The position numbers and the translations under genes were made by a program. From Pedobacter petrophilus (GTDB lineage Bacteria > Bacteroidota > Bacteroidia > Sphingobacteriales > Sphingobacteriaceae): a stretch of 64,000 nucleotides of DNA. Shown here one piece after another: positions 44,773-52,968 of this stretch (position 1 is the stretch's first letter; each line of letters starts with the position of its first letter). The notes beneath the pieces were generated by a model. It was not told the origin of the DNA. It made no database searches and saw only the letters and a list, made by a program, of their open reading frames with translations. The stretch lies in assembly GCF_009674725.1 (NCBI RefSeq), contig NZ_WKKH01000021.1:16243-80242 (forward strand). Reading direction: 5' to 3'.

Positions 44773-45192
44773 TTGAACAGAACTTACCTGAAATTAACGT
44801 TAGACCTTGATTTTATACTCATTGCGATTACAGCACCCCTCAAAGACTATGTACTATGCCACAAAATTAATACGCGTTTGAATACTCAGTTTGAAAAAAT
44901 TGAGGACCATGAAATATTTTTCAACATTGATGAACCAGCCTGGTCTTTCTCTAAATATTACTTTTTTGTTGAACAAGGCGAGATAGAATACTATTTAATT
45001 AGCAATAGAAGCAGCGACGGACTGCTCGTTCCGGAGATGGGAAATGTCGATTTTTTTATCATTATAAAAGAATTTATTGATCAGGAAGATTTGAATTATT
45101 TAATAAACGGACTGAATAAACTGCCTGATATTCAGGTAGCTGCAAAGATAGACCCAACCAAACTTAAGAGCAAGGAGAATTTGGTAATATAA
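44773..45192 (+). CDS. IPExxxVDY family protein
   Basis: A 139-residue protein of a Bacteroidota family named after its IPExxxVDY motif, here VPEMGNVDF (about residues 90-98). The function is unknown. The start codon appears to be TTG at 44773 (reading MNRTYLKLTLDLDF); no in-frame ATG or GTG gives a suitable N-terminus. Members commonly sit next to pyruvate kinase, and pyk follows here on the same strand, 150 bp downstream. It is divergent from acpP. A -7-like TATATTTG (45222-45229) between it and pyk suggests that pyk also has its own promoter. Confidence 0.8.
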   Translation: MNRTYLKLTLDLDFILIAITAPLKDYVLCHKINTRLNTQFEKIEDHEIFFNIDEPAWSFSKYYFFVEQGEIEYYLISNRSSDGLLVPEMGNVDFFIIIKEFIDQEDLNYLINGLNKLPDIQVAAKIDPTKLKSKENLVI

Positions 45193-45221
45193 AAATTATA
45201 TACTTGGTGTATTAAATACAC

Positions 45222-45229
45222 TATATTTG
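45222..45229 (+). promoter_or_regulatory. candidate -7 box of pyk
   Basis: TATATTTG, an exact TAnnTTTG match, 113 bp before the pyk ATG. The -33 region is poor (CTTG at 15 bp spacing). Confidence 0.35.
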
Positions 45230-45342
45230 ATGGTTATAAACGACGAAACAAAGAACAAAATATATAAAACTTAATGCAGTTTAATTATTTTTAATAATAA
45301 TTAGCGCTACAATTAACTGCATTGTTAAAATCAATTAATTAA

Positions 45343-46773
45343 ATGAAACCTTTTCATTCGAGAACTAAAATTGTTGCCACGCTTGGGCCTGCATCAGCAA
45401 AACCAGATGTATTATATAGTATGTTTAACGCTGGTTTAGATGTTTGCCGTCTAAACTTCTCACACGGATCGCAAGCAGATCATCAGGCGGTTTTAAATAC
45501 TATTAAAGATCTAAACAAAAAATACGACTATAATGTTGGTATCCTTGCCGATTTACAAGGCCCGAAAATTCGTATTGGTTTAGTTAAAGAAGGTGGTATT
45601 AACCTGATTAACGGTAAAACAACCGTTATTACAACCAACGAGTGTATCGGTAACGAAGAAAGAATTTATATCACTTACCAAAGTTTCCCTCAGGATGTTC
45701 AGGCCGGAGAGATTATCCTTTTGGATGATGGAAAGCTTCAAATGAAAGTTATTTCTACCAACCTGAAAGATGAAGTGGTTTGCGAAATTGTTCACGGTGG
45801 TATCTTAACTTCCAGAAAAGGTGTCAATCTTCCAAACACTAAAGTTTCCATTCCATCTTTAACTCCGGAAGACAGAGAGAACTTAGAATTTGTTCTTGAA
45901 AATGACGTAGAATGGATTGGTTTATCTTTCGTTCGGAAGGCTGAAGATATTATTGAGCTTAAAAAAATCATTGCCGAGCGTGGTAAAACAGCCCGTGTAA
46001 TTGCTAAAATAGAGAAACCAGAAGCGATTGCAAATATCGATGAGATTATTGCAGTATCTGATGGTATTATGGTTGCCCGTGGCGATTTGGGTGTTGAGTG
46101 TCCTATGGAAGAAGTTCCATTGTTACAGAAAATGATCGTTGCTAAATGTAGAGCAGCTTCGAAACCTGTAATTGTGGCTACCCAGATGTTAGAAAGCATG
46201 ATTACTACTCCCCGCCCTACCCGTGCGGAAGTAAATGATGTGGCTAACTCAGTTTTGGATGGTGCTGATGCGGTAATGTTAAGTGGTGAAACTTCAGTTG
46301 GAGAATTTCCTTTAATCGTAATCGAAACGATGCAGAAAATTATCCAAAACATCGAACAAAACAATTACCCTTTCAATCCGGATAAGTTTTTAAAACCAAA
46401 ATCTCCGTCTTTCTTAAGTGATGCGATTTGCGATTCTGCTTGTTTCTTAGCTAAACAAACAAATGCTGTTGGTATTGTTTCCATGACTTTAAGCGGCTAT
46501 ACTGCTTTTGAAATTTCAAGCCACAGGCCAGAAGCCCTAACATTCATTTTCACCAGCAACAGGGCTTTATTAAACGCGGTTAGCTTACTTTGGGGTGTTA
46601 GAGGTTTCTACTATGATAACTGGGAAAGTACTGACAATACCATCATTGAAGTTAATGATATCTTAAAAAGCAAAAAATTAGTTAAACAAGGTGATATCCT
46701 GATTAACACAGCGGCCATCCCGATGGAAGCTAAGGGTAAAACCAATATGTTGAAAATTACTGTAGTTGAGTAA
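45343..46773 (+). CDS. pyk: pyruvate kinase
   Basis: A 476-residue glycolytic enzyme that makes pyruvate and ATP from phosphoenolpyruvate. Seen: TKIVATLGPAS at the N-terminus, VCRLNFSHGS, the catalytic-Lys region IIAKIEKPEAI, GIMVARGDLGVECP, and PVIVATQMLESMI. The C-terminal allosteric domain is shorter than in E. coli PykF-type enzymes but matches the normal Bacteroidota length. A strong terminator follows at 46793-46823. Confidence 0.97.
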   Translation: MKPFHSRTKIVATLGPASAKPDVLYSMFNAGLDVCRLNFSHGSQADHQAVLNTIKDLNKKYDYNVGILADLQGPKIRIGLVKEGGINLINGKTTVITTNECIGNEERIYITYQSFPQDVQAGEIILLDDGKLQMKVISTNLKDEVVCEIVHGGILTSRKGVNLPNTKVSIPSLTPEDRENLEFVLENDVEWIGLSFVRKAEDIIELKKIIAERGKTARVIAKIEKPEAIANIDEIIAVSDGIMVARGDLGVECPMEEVPLLQKMIVAKCRAASKPVIVATQMLESMITTPRPTRAEVNDVANSVLDGADAVMLSGETSVGEFPLIVIETMQKIIQNIEQNNYPFNPDKFLKPKSPSFLSDAICDSACFLAKQTNAVGIVSMTLSGYTAFEISSHRPEALTFIFTSNRALLNAVSLLWGVRGFYYDNWESTDNTIIEVNDILKSKKLVKQGDILINTAAIPMEAKGKTNMLKITVVE

Positions 46774-46792
46774 TCACAACAACACTCCTATT

Positions 46793-46823
46793 AAACGCCT
46801 TGCTTTTGCAGGGCGTTTTTTTT
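46793..46823 (+). terminator. terminator of pyk
   Basis: An 11-bp stem (AAACGCCTTGC, one G-U pair) with a TTTT loop and a run of eight or more Ts. Confidence 0.9.
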
Positions 46824-46957
46824 GGCTTTCATTTTTCAAGCTTATTATAATTAGAGAATACAATACACAATGTAGTTTTGAGCACATGTGTTTTAATCAG
46901 GCTGAAATAAAGTGATTTTGATTCTTTAAATATTAATGTAAATCTCAATAAAAACTA

Positions 46958-46965
46958 TATTTTTG
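46958..46965 (+). promoter_or_regulatory. -7 box of tRNA-Ser
   Basis: TATTTTTG, an exact TAnnTTTG match, ends 13 nt before the tRNA 5' end. No good TTTG lies 18 bp upstream. Confidence 0.5.
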
Positions 46966-46978
46966 CACTCCACTAAAC

Positions 46979-47064
<86 letters not shown>

Positions 47065-47188
47065 ATTGAACAGCCGGTTTTTTAGTTGACAATTTATTCT
47101 TAATAAAATATTTGCAATAGCTATCAGGGAGTTATGAAAATATCGTTAAAAAAATGATTTGTTATGCAAATAAACGAGATTTAGTTTC

Positions 47189-47196
47189 TATGTTTG
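47189..47196 (+). promoter_or_regulatory. -7 box of tRNA-Asp
   Basis: TATGTTTG, an exact TAnnTTTG match, 41 nt upstream of the tRNA. The tRNA seems to have its own promoter separate from tRNA-Ser. Confidence 0.45.
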
Positions 47197-47237
47197 CATC
47201 CTCGAAAGAGAATAAATTCTAAATTAACAGCACACAC

Positions 47238-47311
47238 GGAGTGGTAGTTCAGCTGGTTAGAATGCCTGCCTGTCACGCAGGAGGTCGCGGGTTCGAGTCC
47301 CGTCCATTCCG
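47238..47311 (+). tRNA. tRNA-Asp (GTC)
   Basis: A 74-nt tRNA. Acceptor GGAGTGG pairs with CCATTCC (one G-U), discriminator G. The anticodon arm CCTGC-CTGTCAC-GCAGG gives anticodon GTC, and the T arm has GGGTTCGAGTCCC. The 3' CCA is not encoded. Confidence 0.97.
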
Positions 47312-47316
47312 CAACT

Positions 47317-47350
47317 AAATCCTTAACTTGAAAAAGTTGAGGATTTTTTG
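47317..47350 (+). terminator. terminator after tRNA-Asp
   Basis: AAATCCTTAACTT pairs with AAGTTGAGGATTT (one G-U pair) around a GAAA-type loop, then six Ts. Confidence 0.85.
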
Positions 47351-47582
47351 TTTTTCAATTGCTTAATTTGCAATGTGCATACTTATAAAAGTTTGATCTC
47401 TTCAATATATTAATACAATTGAATTTATAGATATTAATTTTTCGGTTGGTGAGCTGATATGAGCTGTTAGCTGGTTAATCAATATTTGCTTACTCGCCTA
47501 AAAAATCGTAACCCTTGTTACTCGTTATTAATTAATCATGGCATATTAGTTGTGATCCCAATCTTCATTAACATTTTTTTAC

Positions 47583-49082
47583 ATGCACATCCATCGTTTG
47601 ATAATTAGCCTATTCCTATTTTTAATGATCAATATATCAACAGCAGCAGGACAGGACCTGCCCCAAGAAACCTATTATCCATGGAAAAGCAAATCGGGCC
47701 TCTTTGGCTATAGCAACCCGAATGGCAAACTAAAAATCGATCCGCAATTTGAAGATGCCAACTTTTTTACTAACCAATTTGCTATTGTAGAGAAAAAGAA
47801 TAAAAAAGGCGTAATAGACCATACCGGAGCAATAAAATTAGACTTCGAATACGATAAATTAGACCTTGTAGCCTGGGGGAATGAAACCATTGCCATCACC
47901 TGTAAAAGTTTTAATGCGTGGTGGAAATTTAATAAATGGAACTTTTTTCCTGGGTTTTCAGTGATGGGCGGTACAAATGACAAAAGGATAGTTGACACTA
48001 AAGTGCTTAAAATGAACTGGAAGGTCATTCTCCTAAATACCAACCAAACTATAATCGATTCAGACCACAAACTGAATGAATATCCTTTTCAAGCTTCTGA
48101 CATTCACAGGTTTCAGGATAAAATACTTATTAATAATCAGTTGTATAGCAACAATAATGGGCAAATAAAGCAAATCAACTCAGGAATAACCGCTATTCTG
48201 ACTGACAGTACCTTGTTGCGAAGAAAAGTTGATGATTATCAAATTTTGAATAAAAATCTTAAACCAATTGACAATACCAGTTTTAAAGTACCTGCTCAAA
48301 TTATCGTCGAAGTCAATGGAAAGAAAAAGAAATTGAAAACAGAAACCATAAACGCAGGCACCAAAGTAACACTCAATTTCATGGAAGATCAGCAGCAGCA
48401 TATTTTTGCGTATCCTGATCTAAGCAAGATCTTTCCAAAAAAAATTGACAAATACTTTAATCAGGAAACTGAAGCAGAAAGCATCCTCAGCCATGCACAA
48501 ATAATTTATTCAGTACCTAACACAGCTTATTTTATTGTCAGAAGTTTCATCAATAATGAAATGAGATTTTATATCCTCAACCAAAATGGTACATGGGAAA
48601 GTGACAGAAGGAAAACGAAAGATTTTGTGATCCTGTCTAACAGTGGCAGGGTATTGTATCCCGATGCAAATGGAATGGGAATTGAGGATGCGCTACCCAA
48701 AAACTGCAATGTAAAATGGATTGAACAAACCCAGATAAATAAGTCATGGTTTAAGATCACTGCAACTCATAAAACTGATTCCACTTCCCTATCAGGTATT
48801 TTTGATATTACCACTCGGAAGTGGGTTTTACCCATGGAATACACCAGCCTCGAAACACTCAACTCCTACCCCAACTTGTGGCGTTTTGAACTTGGAAGCG
48901 AAACCGATTTTAAAAAGAAAAAATATGGATTAATCAATATCATCAGCAGTAAGATTACCGTTGAGCCGCAATACAATAGTTTAAACGCAAATGCTAAGGT
49001 AGGTACTTTTAATGGCGAGAAATGGGATTACTTTTATGTCAATCCACTTAACGGAAAAGAATATAGAGAGAGAAATCTCTAA
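47583..49082 (+). CDS. WG-repeat protein, exported
   Basis: A 499-residue protein with a signal peptide (MHIHRLIISLFLFLMINIST, ending AAGQD). WG (beta-propeller-like) repeats are visible at the start (SGLFGYSNPNGKLKIDPQFE, KKGVIDHTGAIKLDFEYDKL) and near the end (KKYGLINIISSKITVEPQYN). The middle is less clear. Such proteins are common in Bacteroidota and are assumed to bind other proteins; no enzyme motif is seen. It follows two tRNA genes and stands alone. No terminator was recognised downstream. Confidence 0.85.
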   Translation: MHIHRLIISLFLFLMINISTAAGQDLPQETYYPWKSKSGLFGYSNPNGKLKIDPQFEDANFFTNQFAIVEKKNKKGVIDHTGAIKLDFEYDKLDLVAWGNETIAITCKSFNAWWKFNKWNFFPGFSVMGGTNDKRIVDTKVLKMNWKVILLNTNQTIIDSDHKLNEYPFQASDIHRFQDKILINNQLYSNNNGQIKQINSGITAILTDSTLLRRKVDDYQILNKNLKPIDNTSFKVPAQIIVEVNGKKKKLKTETINAGTKVTLNFMEDQQQHIFAYPDLSKIFPKKIDKYFNQETEAESILSHAQIIYSVPNTAYFIVRSFINNEMRFYILNQNGTWESDRRKTKDFVILSNSGRVLYPDANGMGIEDALPKNCNVKWIEQTQINKSWFKITATHKTDSTSLSGIFDITTRKWVLPMEYTSLETLNSYPNLWRFELGSETDFKKKKYGLINIISSKITVEPQYNSLNANAKVGTFNGEKWDYFYVNPLNGKEYRERNL

Positions 49083-49191
49083 GAAACTGTCTAAAATTAT
49101 GATTTATCAACTTACGAAATTTCAAAAGCCTGGCTGAAGAATTTCGCAGGTTTTGACGACAGTACTATAAAACTTTCTAAGTATCCCCTAA

Positions 49192-49371
49192 AATAAAGGC
49201 CAAGAAAACCCGGATCAGCAATCTATAGATGCCATCGCAGCAAAAAGCCCGATCAACAGGCTCGGCACACCGCAGGAAGTAGCAGATTTAGTGGCCTTTT
49301 TAAGTTCAGATAAATCATCCTTTACCACTGGAAGTTCCATAATTGCCGATGGAGGTTATACCGCAATGTAA
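49192..49371 (+). pseudogene. remnant of a short-chain dehydrogenase (C-terminal part)
   Basis: A 59-codon open stretch with no start codon, bounded upstream by a stop, reads as the end of an SDR oxidoreductase. It has [20 protein letters not shown] (the usual region after the substrate loop), [20 protein letters not shown] and the final DGGYTAM before TAA. The Rossmann nucleotide-binding half and the YxxxK active site are missing. The upstream 110 bp to the WG-protein stop show nothing recognisable. It is a decayed gene left between two intact ones. Confidence 0.85.
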
Positions 49372-49499
49372 ATTTACAGATTGCTGAAAAAGCCTTGAAT
49401 TAGCCTCAGGACTTTTGTTTTTTAGTGAAATTTTGTATCAGCATTAATACTCAGCAATTAACAAAACAGTGCTAATTTTATCATCAGAGACTAACTAAG

Positions 49500-51641
49500 A
49501 TGATGAACAAATATTGGCTTACCGTAACCGCTTGTGCCATAGCAGTTGCATCCAACGCTCAGCAAAAAAAACTTACCACTCAAGACTATCAGCGAGCGGA
49601 AAGTTTTATGGGCTATAACACTGCAAAATTTATCGATAATGTCATTTCTCCGCCAAACTGGCTGGAGAATGATCAGTTTTGGTATACTAAGAAAACGGAA
49701 AAAGGAACTGAAACCTATCTGGTAGATCCAGTTAAAAAAACTAAAACCTTAACAACAGCATATAACAACGCAAACCTTCCCACATTTGGAAGAAGACGAG
49801 GTGGTGGGAATGAAGTATCATCGCCCGATGGCAAAAAAGCAATTTTAATAAAAGATTATAACCTTTATGTTAAAGATGTAGCCAGCGGAAAACTTACTCA
49901 GCTTACCACAGATGGCATTAAAGATTATGGTTATGCCACCGATAATGCTGGCTGGAAACATAGTGACGGACCAATTTTACGCTGGTCGCCGGATTCGAAA
50001 AAAATTGCCACCTTTCAACAAGATCAGCGAAATTCTAAAGACATGTATCTGGTAACCACCAATGTTGGCGCCCCAAAATTAAAAGCATGGAAATATCCTT
50101 TACCCGGTGATAAGCAAATTGCAACCATTAGAAGGGTGATCATTGATGTTGAAAACCCAAAGATTATTTCTTTAAACATTCCGGCAGATCCACACCGTGC
50201 AACCTTAAGTGATGACATTTCCAGCAGCGGAACATTTGATGATATAGACTGGAAAGCAGATGGTACCGAACTGGCTTTCGTTTCCACATCACGCGATCAT
50301 AAAAACGAAAAATTCCGCATTGCTAATGCAACAACCGGAGCAGTTAGAGAAGTATTTGAAGAAACTGTTAAAACACAATACGAATCCGGACAGGGTAATA
50401 TCAACTGGAGTTATTTACCAGCATCAAAAGAAATTATCTGGTACTCTGAACGTGATAACTGGGGACACCTTTATTTATATGATGCCACAACCGGTAAAGT
50501 AAAAAATCAGATTACCAAAGGAGATTGGGTAGTTACCCGTGTGCTTAAGGTAGAGGAGAAAAGCCGCACTATTTATTTCATCGCTAATGGCAGCGATAAA
50601 ATAAATCCTTATTTCAGCCATTGCTACAAAATTGGTTTTGATGGTAAAAACTTAATCGATTTAACACCAGAACCGGGCAACCATGCCGTAGCTTTTTCTC
50701 CATCGGAGAAGTATTTTATTGATAATAATTCTCAACCGGATGTACCAACGGCTACTGCGCTAAAAGATTTTAATGGTAACCTGATCACAGAACTCGAAAA
50801 AACCGATGTATCCAGATTAACCGCAACCGGCTGGAAAGCACCAACACCTGTATCAGTTAAAGCTGGCGACAATAAAACTGATATTTATGGATTAGTTTTC
50901 ACGCCGGCTAAAATGGATGCTGGCAAAAAATATCCTGTAATCGATTATATTTATCCAGGTCCGCAAGGCGGAAGTGTGGGTAGCTGGTCATTTGCCGCAT
51001 CCCGCGGAGATCATCAGGCACTGGCCGAATTAGGTTTTATAGTGGTGTTGATTGAAGGAACGAGCAACCCGGAACGTTCAAAGAGTTTTCATGATATGAG
51101 TTATGGCAACATGTCTACCAATACCCTCGAAGATCAAATTGCAGCCATTAAACAACTGGCTGCAAAATATCCGATTGATACTGCAAAAGTTGGTATTTGG
51201 GGCCATTCTGGTGGTGGTTTTGCTACGGCAACGGCCATGTTCCGTTATCCGGATTTCTTTAAAGTAGGAATTTCCGAATCTGGTAACCATGATAATAGAA
51301 ACTATGAGGATGATTGGGGCGAACGTTATAATGGTTTAGCAGAAAATGTTGATTATGAAGCACAGGCCAATCAGAACTATGCTAAAAATTTAAAAGGAAA
51401 GTTAATGCTCGTTCATGGAATGATGGATGATAACGTGCCGCCTTACAATACGCTATTGGTGGCAGAGGCTTTGGAAAAAGCAAATAAATCATTTGATTTG
51501 GTAATTTTCCCCAACAGTGCACATGGTTATGGTCCATATTCGCCATATATGATGAGGCGCCGCTGGGATTATTTTGTTCAGCATCTTTTAGGCGCAGAAC
51601 CACCAAAAGATTATAAAATGCAAGGCACCGAAATGAGGTAG
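49500..51641 (+). CDS. S9 family peptidase, dipeptidyl-peptidase IV-like
   Basis: A 713-residue periplasmic serine peptidase. Signal peptide residues 1-20 (ending SNAQQ). Residues 30-450 form the beta-propeller (RWSPDSKKIATFQQDQRN, and WYSERDNWGHLYLYD typical of DPP IV). The alpha/beta-hydrolase domain has Ser in GIWGHSGGGFA (about 569), Asp in GMMDDNVPPYN (about 642) and His in SAHGYGPYSPYM (about 674). The nucleophile elbow reads GHSGGG rather than the commoner GWSYGG. It removes dipeptides, often X-Pro, from peptides taken into the periplasm. Confidence 0.93.
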   Translation: MMNKYWLTVTACAIAVASNAQQKKLTTQDYQRAESFMGYNTAKFIDNVISPPNWLENDQFWYTKKTEKGTETYLVDPVKKTKTLTTAYNNANLPTFGRRRGGGNEVSSPDGKKAILIKDYNLYVKDVASGKLTQLTTDGIKDYGYATDNAGWKHSDGPILRWSPDSKKIATFQQDQRNSKDMYLVTTNVGAPKLKAWKYPLPGDKQIATIRRVIIDVENPKIISLNIPADPHRATLSDDISSSGTFDDIDWKADGTELAFVSTSRDHKNEKFRIANATTGAVREVFEETVKTQYESGQGNINWSYLPASKEIIWYSERDNWGHLYLYDATTGKVKNQITKGDWVVTRVLKVEEKSRTIYFIANGSDKINPYFSHCYKIGFDGKNLIDLTPEPGNHAVAFSPSEKYFIDNNSQPDVPTATALKDFNGNLITELEKTDVSRLTATGWKAPTPVSVKAGDNKTDIYGLVFTPAKMDAGKKYPVIDYIYPGPQGGSVGSWSFAASRGDHQALAELGFIVVLIEGTSNPERSKSFHDMSYGNMSTNTLEDQIAAIKQLAAKYPIDTAKVGIWGHSGGGFATATAMFRYPDFFKVGISESGNHDNRNYEDDWGERYNGLAENVDYEAQANQNYAKNLKGKLMLVHGMMDDNVPPYNTLLVAEALEKANKSFDLVIFPNSAHGYGPYSPYMMRRRWDYFVQHLLGAEPPKDYKMQGTEMR

Positions 51642-51645
51642 TAGT

Positions 51646-51678
51646 AATAAAGGCTTCGATACAATCGGGGCCTTTATT
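51646..51678 (+). terminator. hairpin after the S9 peptidase gene
   Basis: AATAAAGGCTTCGAT pairs with ATCGGGGCCTTTATT (two G-U pairs) around ACA, 5 bp past the stop. The T tract is short. Confidence 0.65.
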
Positions 51679-51741
51679 GTAGTAACCTGAAACCAATTGC
51701 AGGCTTATGAGTTTATTTGATAAAGATCAAAGCTAATTAAT

Positions 51742-52419
51742 ATGGGAAAAACAAGAAGTGCAAATCATGTAATCATTACAGGTACAACCGGAATGGTGGG
51801 CGAAGGCGTTTTAATTCGTTGTTTAAACAGCCCTGAAATTGATGGTGTTTTAGTGATCAACCGCAAACCTTGTGGTTATGTACATTCAAAGTTAAAGGAA
51901 ATTATTCATCAGGATTTTTTCAACTTCTCACCTATCAAAGACCAGCTTTCCGGTTATAATGCTTGTTTCTTCTGTTTAGGAATTTCATCTGTGGGCATAG
52001 ATAAAGATACCTATTTTAAGATGACTTATACCTTAACGATGCATGTTGCCGAAACCTTGAGCAGGTTAAATAAAGGCATGACTTTCTGTTATGTTTCTGG
52101 GAGTGGCACCAACCGAAACGGCAAATTAAGCTGGCAAAAAGTTAAAGGCAACACTGAAAATGAATTGATGCAACTTCCATTTGAGCAGGTTTTTAATCTC
52201 CGCCCGGGTTTTATTAAGCCCATTAAAGAGCAGAAATATGCACATAAGTTTTATCAATTTATTAATTGGTTATTCCCCCTCGGAAGAGCAATTTCTAAAA
52301 ATGGGTTTTGCACCATGCAGGAACTTGGCGATGCCATGATCAATGCACTCAGCCACAATAATGAGAAAAGAATATTGGAAGGAAGTGATATTATTAAGCT
52401 GGCTAAAGAACCATCTTAA
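51742..52419 (+). CDS. NAD(P)-binding epimerase-like protein (atypical SDR)
   Basis: A 225-residue cytosolic protein. The Rossmann signature GTTGMVGEGVL (residues 13-23) is followed by FCLGISSVGIDKDTYFKMTY and FCYVSGSGTNRNGKLSWQKVKG, the pattern of small atypical SDR proteins. RPGFIKPI is seen near residue 155. The substrate is unknown. It has its own terminator (52423-52465) and lies 100 bp after the peptidase gene, past a hairpin, so it is probably an independent unit. Confidence 0.85.
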   Translation: MGKTRSANHVIITGTTGMVGEGVLIRCLNSPEIDGVLVINRKPCGYVHSKLKEIIHQDFFNFSPIKDQLSGYNACFFCLGISSVGIDKDTYFKMTYTLTMHVAETLSRLNKGMTFCYVSGSGTNRNGKLSWQKVKGNTENELMQLPFEQVFNLRPGFIKPIKEQKYAHKFYQFINWLFPLGRAISKNGFCTMQELGDAMINALSHNNEKRILEGSDIIKLAKEPS

Positions 52420-52422
52420 ACA

Positions 52423-52465
52423 AATAAAAGGATGATGGCGCCAATAGGGCCATCATCCTTTTATT
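52423..52465. terminator. bidirectional terminator
   Basis: A perfect 17-bp stem (AATAAAAGGATGATGGC and complement) between the plus-strand epimerase-like gene and the minus-strand small gene. Confidence 0.85.
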
Positions 52466-52484
52466 AACTAAATTGCGACAAGTC

Positions 52485-52664
52485 TTACTTTTTATTGTCT
52501 ACTTTACGCTGATTATCTTTGTTCGATGTTTGATCAGAACGCTGGCCACCACCATTGGTGATCCCTTGAATTTTCTTATCTGTTTTAATGTCGTGATTTG
52601 CCCTGTCTGCAATTGAACTTCCCTGAACAGTAGGGTTGTTTTTTGGTGTGCCCGTATTTTTCAT
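52485..52664 (-). CDS. small hydrophilic protein of unknown function
   Basis: A 59-residue protein starting at the ATG 52664 (MKNTGTPKNNPTVQGSSIAD); an upstream 20-codon extension looks noncoding. It is rich in Asn, Lys, Asp, Gln and Gly, with no hydrophobic segment, and ends NQRKVDNKK, so it is probably disordered and cytosolic. It is bounded by a terminator at its 3' end. I do not recognise the family. Confidence 0.6.
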   Translation of the reverse strand: MKNTGTPKNNPTVQGSSIADRANHDIKTDKKIQGITNGGGQRSDQTSNKDNQRKVDNKK

Positions 52665-52788
52665 AATATTAATATTTAGTGAAATAATAATTAGCTGAGC
52701 GCTATTATATAAACCGATAATCAATCAATAGGTTTTTATTTTTTTCGATTGATGATGAGCCCCACATTTTTTTCCTTTTATCACAAGC

Positions 52789-52814
52789 CGTCACCCTGAA
52801 TTTAGTTCAAGGCC
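52789..52814. repeat. CGTCACCCTGAAT-type dispersed repeat, half copy
   Basis: CGTCACCCTGAATTTAGTTC followed by AAGGCC matches 8367-8392 with few differences. It lies upstream of the GH3 gene. Confidence 0.55.
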
Positions 52815-52968
52815 TATTCGTAAGATACGGTGCTGTATCTGGTTTAGTAAGACGGAGATCTTACATTGAAGCAAAAAAACGTTTTTTTGTATTAAATCGA
52901 TTACTTGGATTGGTTTTTGTTTAATTCGGCTTTTGATTATTAATTTAGCAGTTCAACAAAACACATCC

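Noticed and set aside
45792..46364. A 190-residue minus-strand frame within pyk
   Set aside because: It is antisense to conserved pyruvate kinase sequence and has no domain or start context.
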